NCBI GenBank assembly: GCA_965230515.1
Contig: OZ246007.1
Span: forward strand, 186,001 to 250,000
Direction of reading: 5' to 3'
Source: JAJFKB01 sp965230515
GTDB lineage: Bacteria > Pseudomonadota > Gammaproteobacteria > Pseudomonadales > IMCC2047
DNA: 64,000 nucleotides
Part shown: positions 62,904 through 64,000 of the stretch, one piece after another
How positions within the stretch are numbered: the stretch's first letter is position 1
Layout: each line of letters starts with the position of its first letter
Program-made: the position numbers and the translations under genes
The notes under the pieces: model-generated
Seen by the model: only the letters and a program-made list of their open reading frames with translations
What the model was told of the DNA's origin: nothing
The model's database searches: none

Positions 62904-64000
62904 ATGACTGATGTAAAACTGTATTCTGGAGAGAGCATTCCACTGGAGATGCATAAAGCGAAGATTATTCAAAAAATCAATCTCGCCCCGATCGAACACC
63001 GACTGGAAGCCATTTCAGAAGCGGGACACAATACCTTCTTGTTAAAAAACAGCGATGTATTTTTGGATATGTTGACCGACAGTGGGGTCAACGCGATGAG
63101 TGACCAGCAGTTGGCGGCGATGATGATAGCCGACGACAGCTATGCCGGTTCTGAAACCTTCTATCGCATGGAAAGTAAAATTCAGGAGCTGTTCAATAAA
63201 GAGTATTTTCTGCCAGCGCACCAGGGGCGTGCGTGTGAAAACCTGCTCTGTCAGATTTTTGTAGAGCCGGGTTCTGTAGTGCCGATGAATTACCACTTTA
63301 CTACGACAAAGGCACATATCGTTCTCAATGGCGGTGTTGTTGAAGAAATATTTACCGAAGATGCGCTACAGGTTACCAGTGACAATCCATTTAAGGGCAA
63401 CATGGATATCAAAAAGCTGGAAGCACTGATTGAAAAGCACGGCGCTGAAAATATCCCGTTTGTTCGACTGGAAACTGGCACCAACCTGATTGGCGGCCAA
63501 CCACATTCACTGCAAAATTTGCGTGATATTCGCAAAGTCTGCGACCAGGCCGGCTTGATGCTGGTAATGGATGCCAGCTTGTTGGCGGACAATCTCTTCT
63601 TCATCAAGACCAGGGAAGAAGAGTGCAAAGATAAGAGCATCAGAGAGATTACCCGCGAGATTTCGGATCTGTGTGACGTTATCTATTTCTCTGCACGTAA
63701 ACTGGGCTGTGCACGGGGCGGGGGTATCTGTACCAATGATGAGGAAGTGTATCTAAAAATTCGAGAGCTGATTCCTCTTCTGGAAGGGTTTCTGACCTAT
63801 GGCGGGATGTCGGTCCGGGAGATGGAAGCTATTACCGTTGGTCTAGAAGAAACCATGGACCTGGATATGGTCAATCAGGGACCTCAGTTTATCGAGTACA
63901 TGGTGACCGAGCTGCAGAAAAAGGGTGTACCGGTCGTGACACCAGCCGGAGGCCTGGGCTGTCATATCGACGCCAGTGCGTTCCTGCCGCACCTGGAACA
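62904..64000 (+). CDS. Tryptophanase/tyrosine phenol-lyase family enzyme (cut by window edge)
   Basis: 365 residues of a PLP-dependent beta-eliminating lyase. The N-terminal half reads like tyrosine phenol-lyase (NTFLLKNSDVF, TDSGVNAMSD, AHQGRACENLL, MNYHFTTTKAH). The PLP lysine is Lys266 in SARKLG, the ring-nitrogen Asp is Asp223, and Asn is kept in TNLIGGQP. The Arg normally three residues after that Asp is Leu226, and the residue after the PLP Lys is Leu, not Asp. Substrate is therefore uncertain. The ATG at 62904 follows AGAGGG and overlaps the stop of a short upstream frame (TAATG). The gene continues past the right edge. Confidence 0.88.
   Translation, partial: MTDVKLYSGESIPLEMHKAKIIQKINLAPIEHRLEAISEAGHNTFLLKNSDVFLDMLTDSGVNAMSDQQLAAMMIADDSYAGSETFYRMESKIQELFNKEYFLPAHQGRACENLLCQIFVEPGSVVPMNYHFTTTKAHIVLNGGVVEEIFTEDALQVTSDNPFKGNMDIKKLEALIEKHGAENIPFVRLETGTNLIGGQPHSLQNLRDIRKVCDQAGLMLVMDASLLADNLFFIKTREEECKDKSIREITREISDLCDVIYFSARKLGCARGGGICTNDEEVYLKIRELIPLLEGFLTYGGMSVREMEAITVGLEETMDLDMVNQGPQFIEYMVTELQKKGVPVVTPAGGLGCHIDASAFLPHLE

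Noticed and set aside
1..64000. CRISPR arrays, phage genes, toxin-antitoxin pairs or defence systems
   Set aside because: No regularly spaced repeats, cas genes, phage structural genes or recognisable defence domains were seen anywhere in the window.

Overview
The window is a chromosomal segment of a moderate-GC gammaproteobacterium. Gene order points to the Pseudomonadales/Oceanospirillales side rather than the Enterobacteria. The evidence is the run glnS-cysS-tRNAs-tig-clpP-clpX-lon-hupB-ppiD, the run ffs-dnaX-ybaB-recR, the run clpS-clpA-infA-bpt-aat-trxB, and a class II ribonucleotide reductase split into NrdJa and NrdJb as in Pseudomonas. The species cannot be named from the sequence alone. 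No phage, CRISPR array, intact insertion sequence or plasmid function was recognised.

Layout. 0-1.5 kb: the end of hemH, a 3-methyladenine glycosylase-like gene, tRNA-Glu and a tiny lipoprotein. 1.5-6.5 kb: an accessory block holding two copies of a MEDS sensor gene (the first broken), an exported orphan, and a PAS-PAS-GGDEF-EAL-CZB c-di-GMP enzyme. The block is punctuated by a short repeat family with inverted ends, and both MEDS copies carry an FNR/Anr-type box. 6.5-9 kb: nudJ-rluE divergent from icd. 9.2-14.8 kb: an N-degron cluster (ClpS adaptor, ClpA unfoldase, transferases Bpt and Aat) plus infA and trxB. 14.9-25.3 kb: a glutaredoxin-like gene, gor, miaE, a cold-shock gene, two DEAD-box helicases (dbpA, rhlE), lpxH-ppiB, and glnS-cysS. 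25.5-26.0 kb: tRNA-Pro, -Arg, -His and -Leu. 26-35 kb: the proteostasis run tig, clpP, clpX, lon, hupB, ppiD.

35.2-41.3 kb is a three-gene signalling operon: a hybrid histidine kinase with two receiver domains, a single-domain receiver, and an Hpt-REC-REC-GGDEF protein. It forms a plausible phosphorelay ending in c-di-GMP synthesis. 41.5-48.3 kb holds the SRP RNA, dnaX (with a run of nine A that would generate a short gamma-like product on slippage), ybaB, recR, rnd, ycgL, ycgN, a histone-deacetylase-family enzyme and a DUF599 membrane protein. 48.3-53.8 kb holds htpG with a near-consensus sigma-32 promoter, and nrdJa-nrdJb behind tandem NrdR boxes.

53.8-64 kb is looser and partly accessory: a structured ~140-bp repeat, small exported proteins and a lipoprotein, a VOC protein, a prohibitin-like protein, a YCII protein, DUF2889, a cytoplasmic molybdopterin oxidoreductase, a DUF2058 protein, and the start of an unusual tryptophanase/tyrosine phenol-lyase homologue.

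Taken together, the core genes serve protein quality control (N-degron recognition, Clp/Lon proteolysis, trigger factor, PpiD, HtpG), translation, and thiol redox balance. Two separate c-di-GMP modules are added to this. The most interesting leads are the Anr-boxed duplicated MEDS/c-di-GMP block, the phosphorelay operon, the dnaX slippage site, the NrdR-controlled split reductase, the structured repeat near 54 kb, and the divergent C-C/C-O lyase at the right edge.
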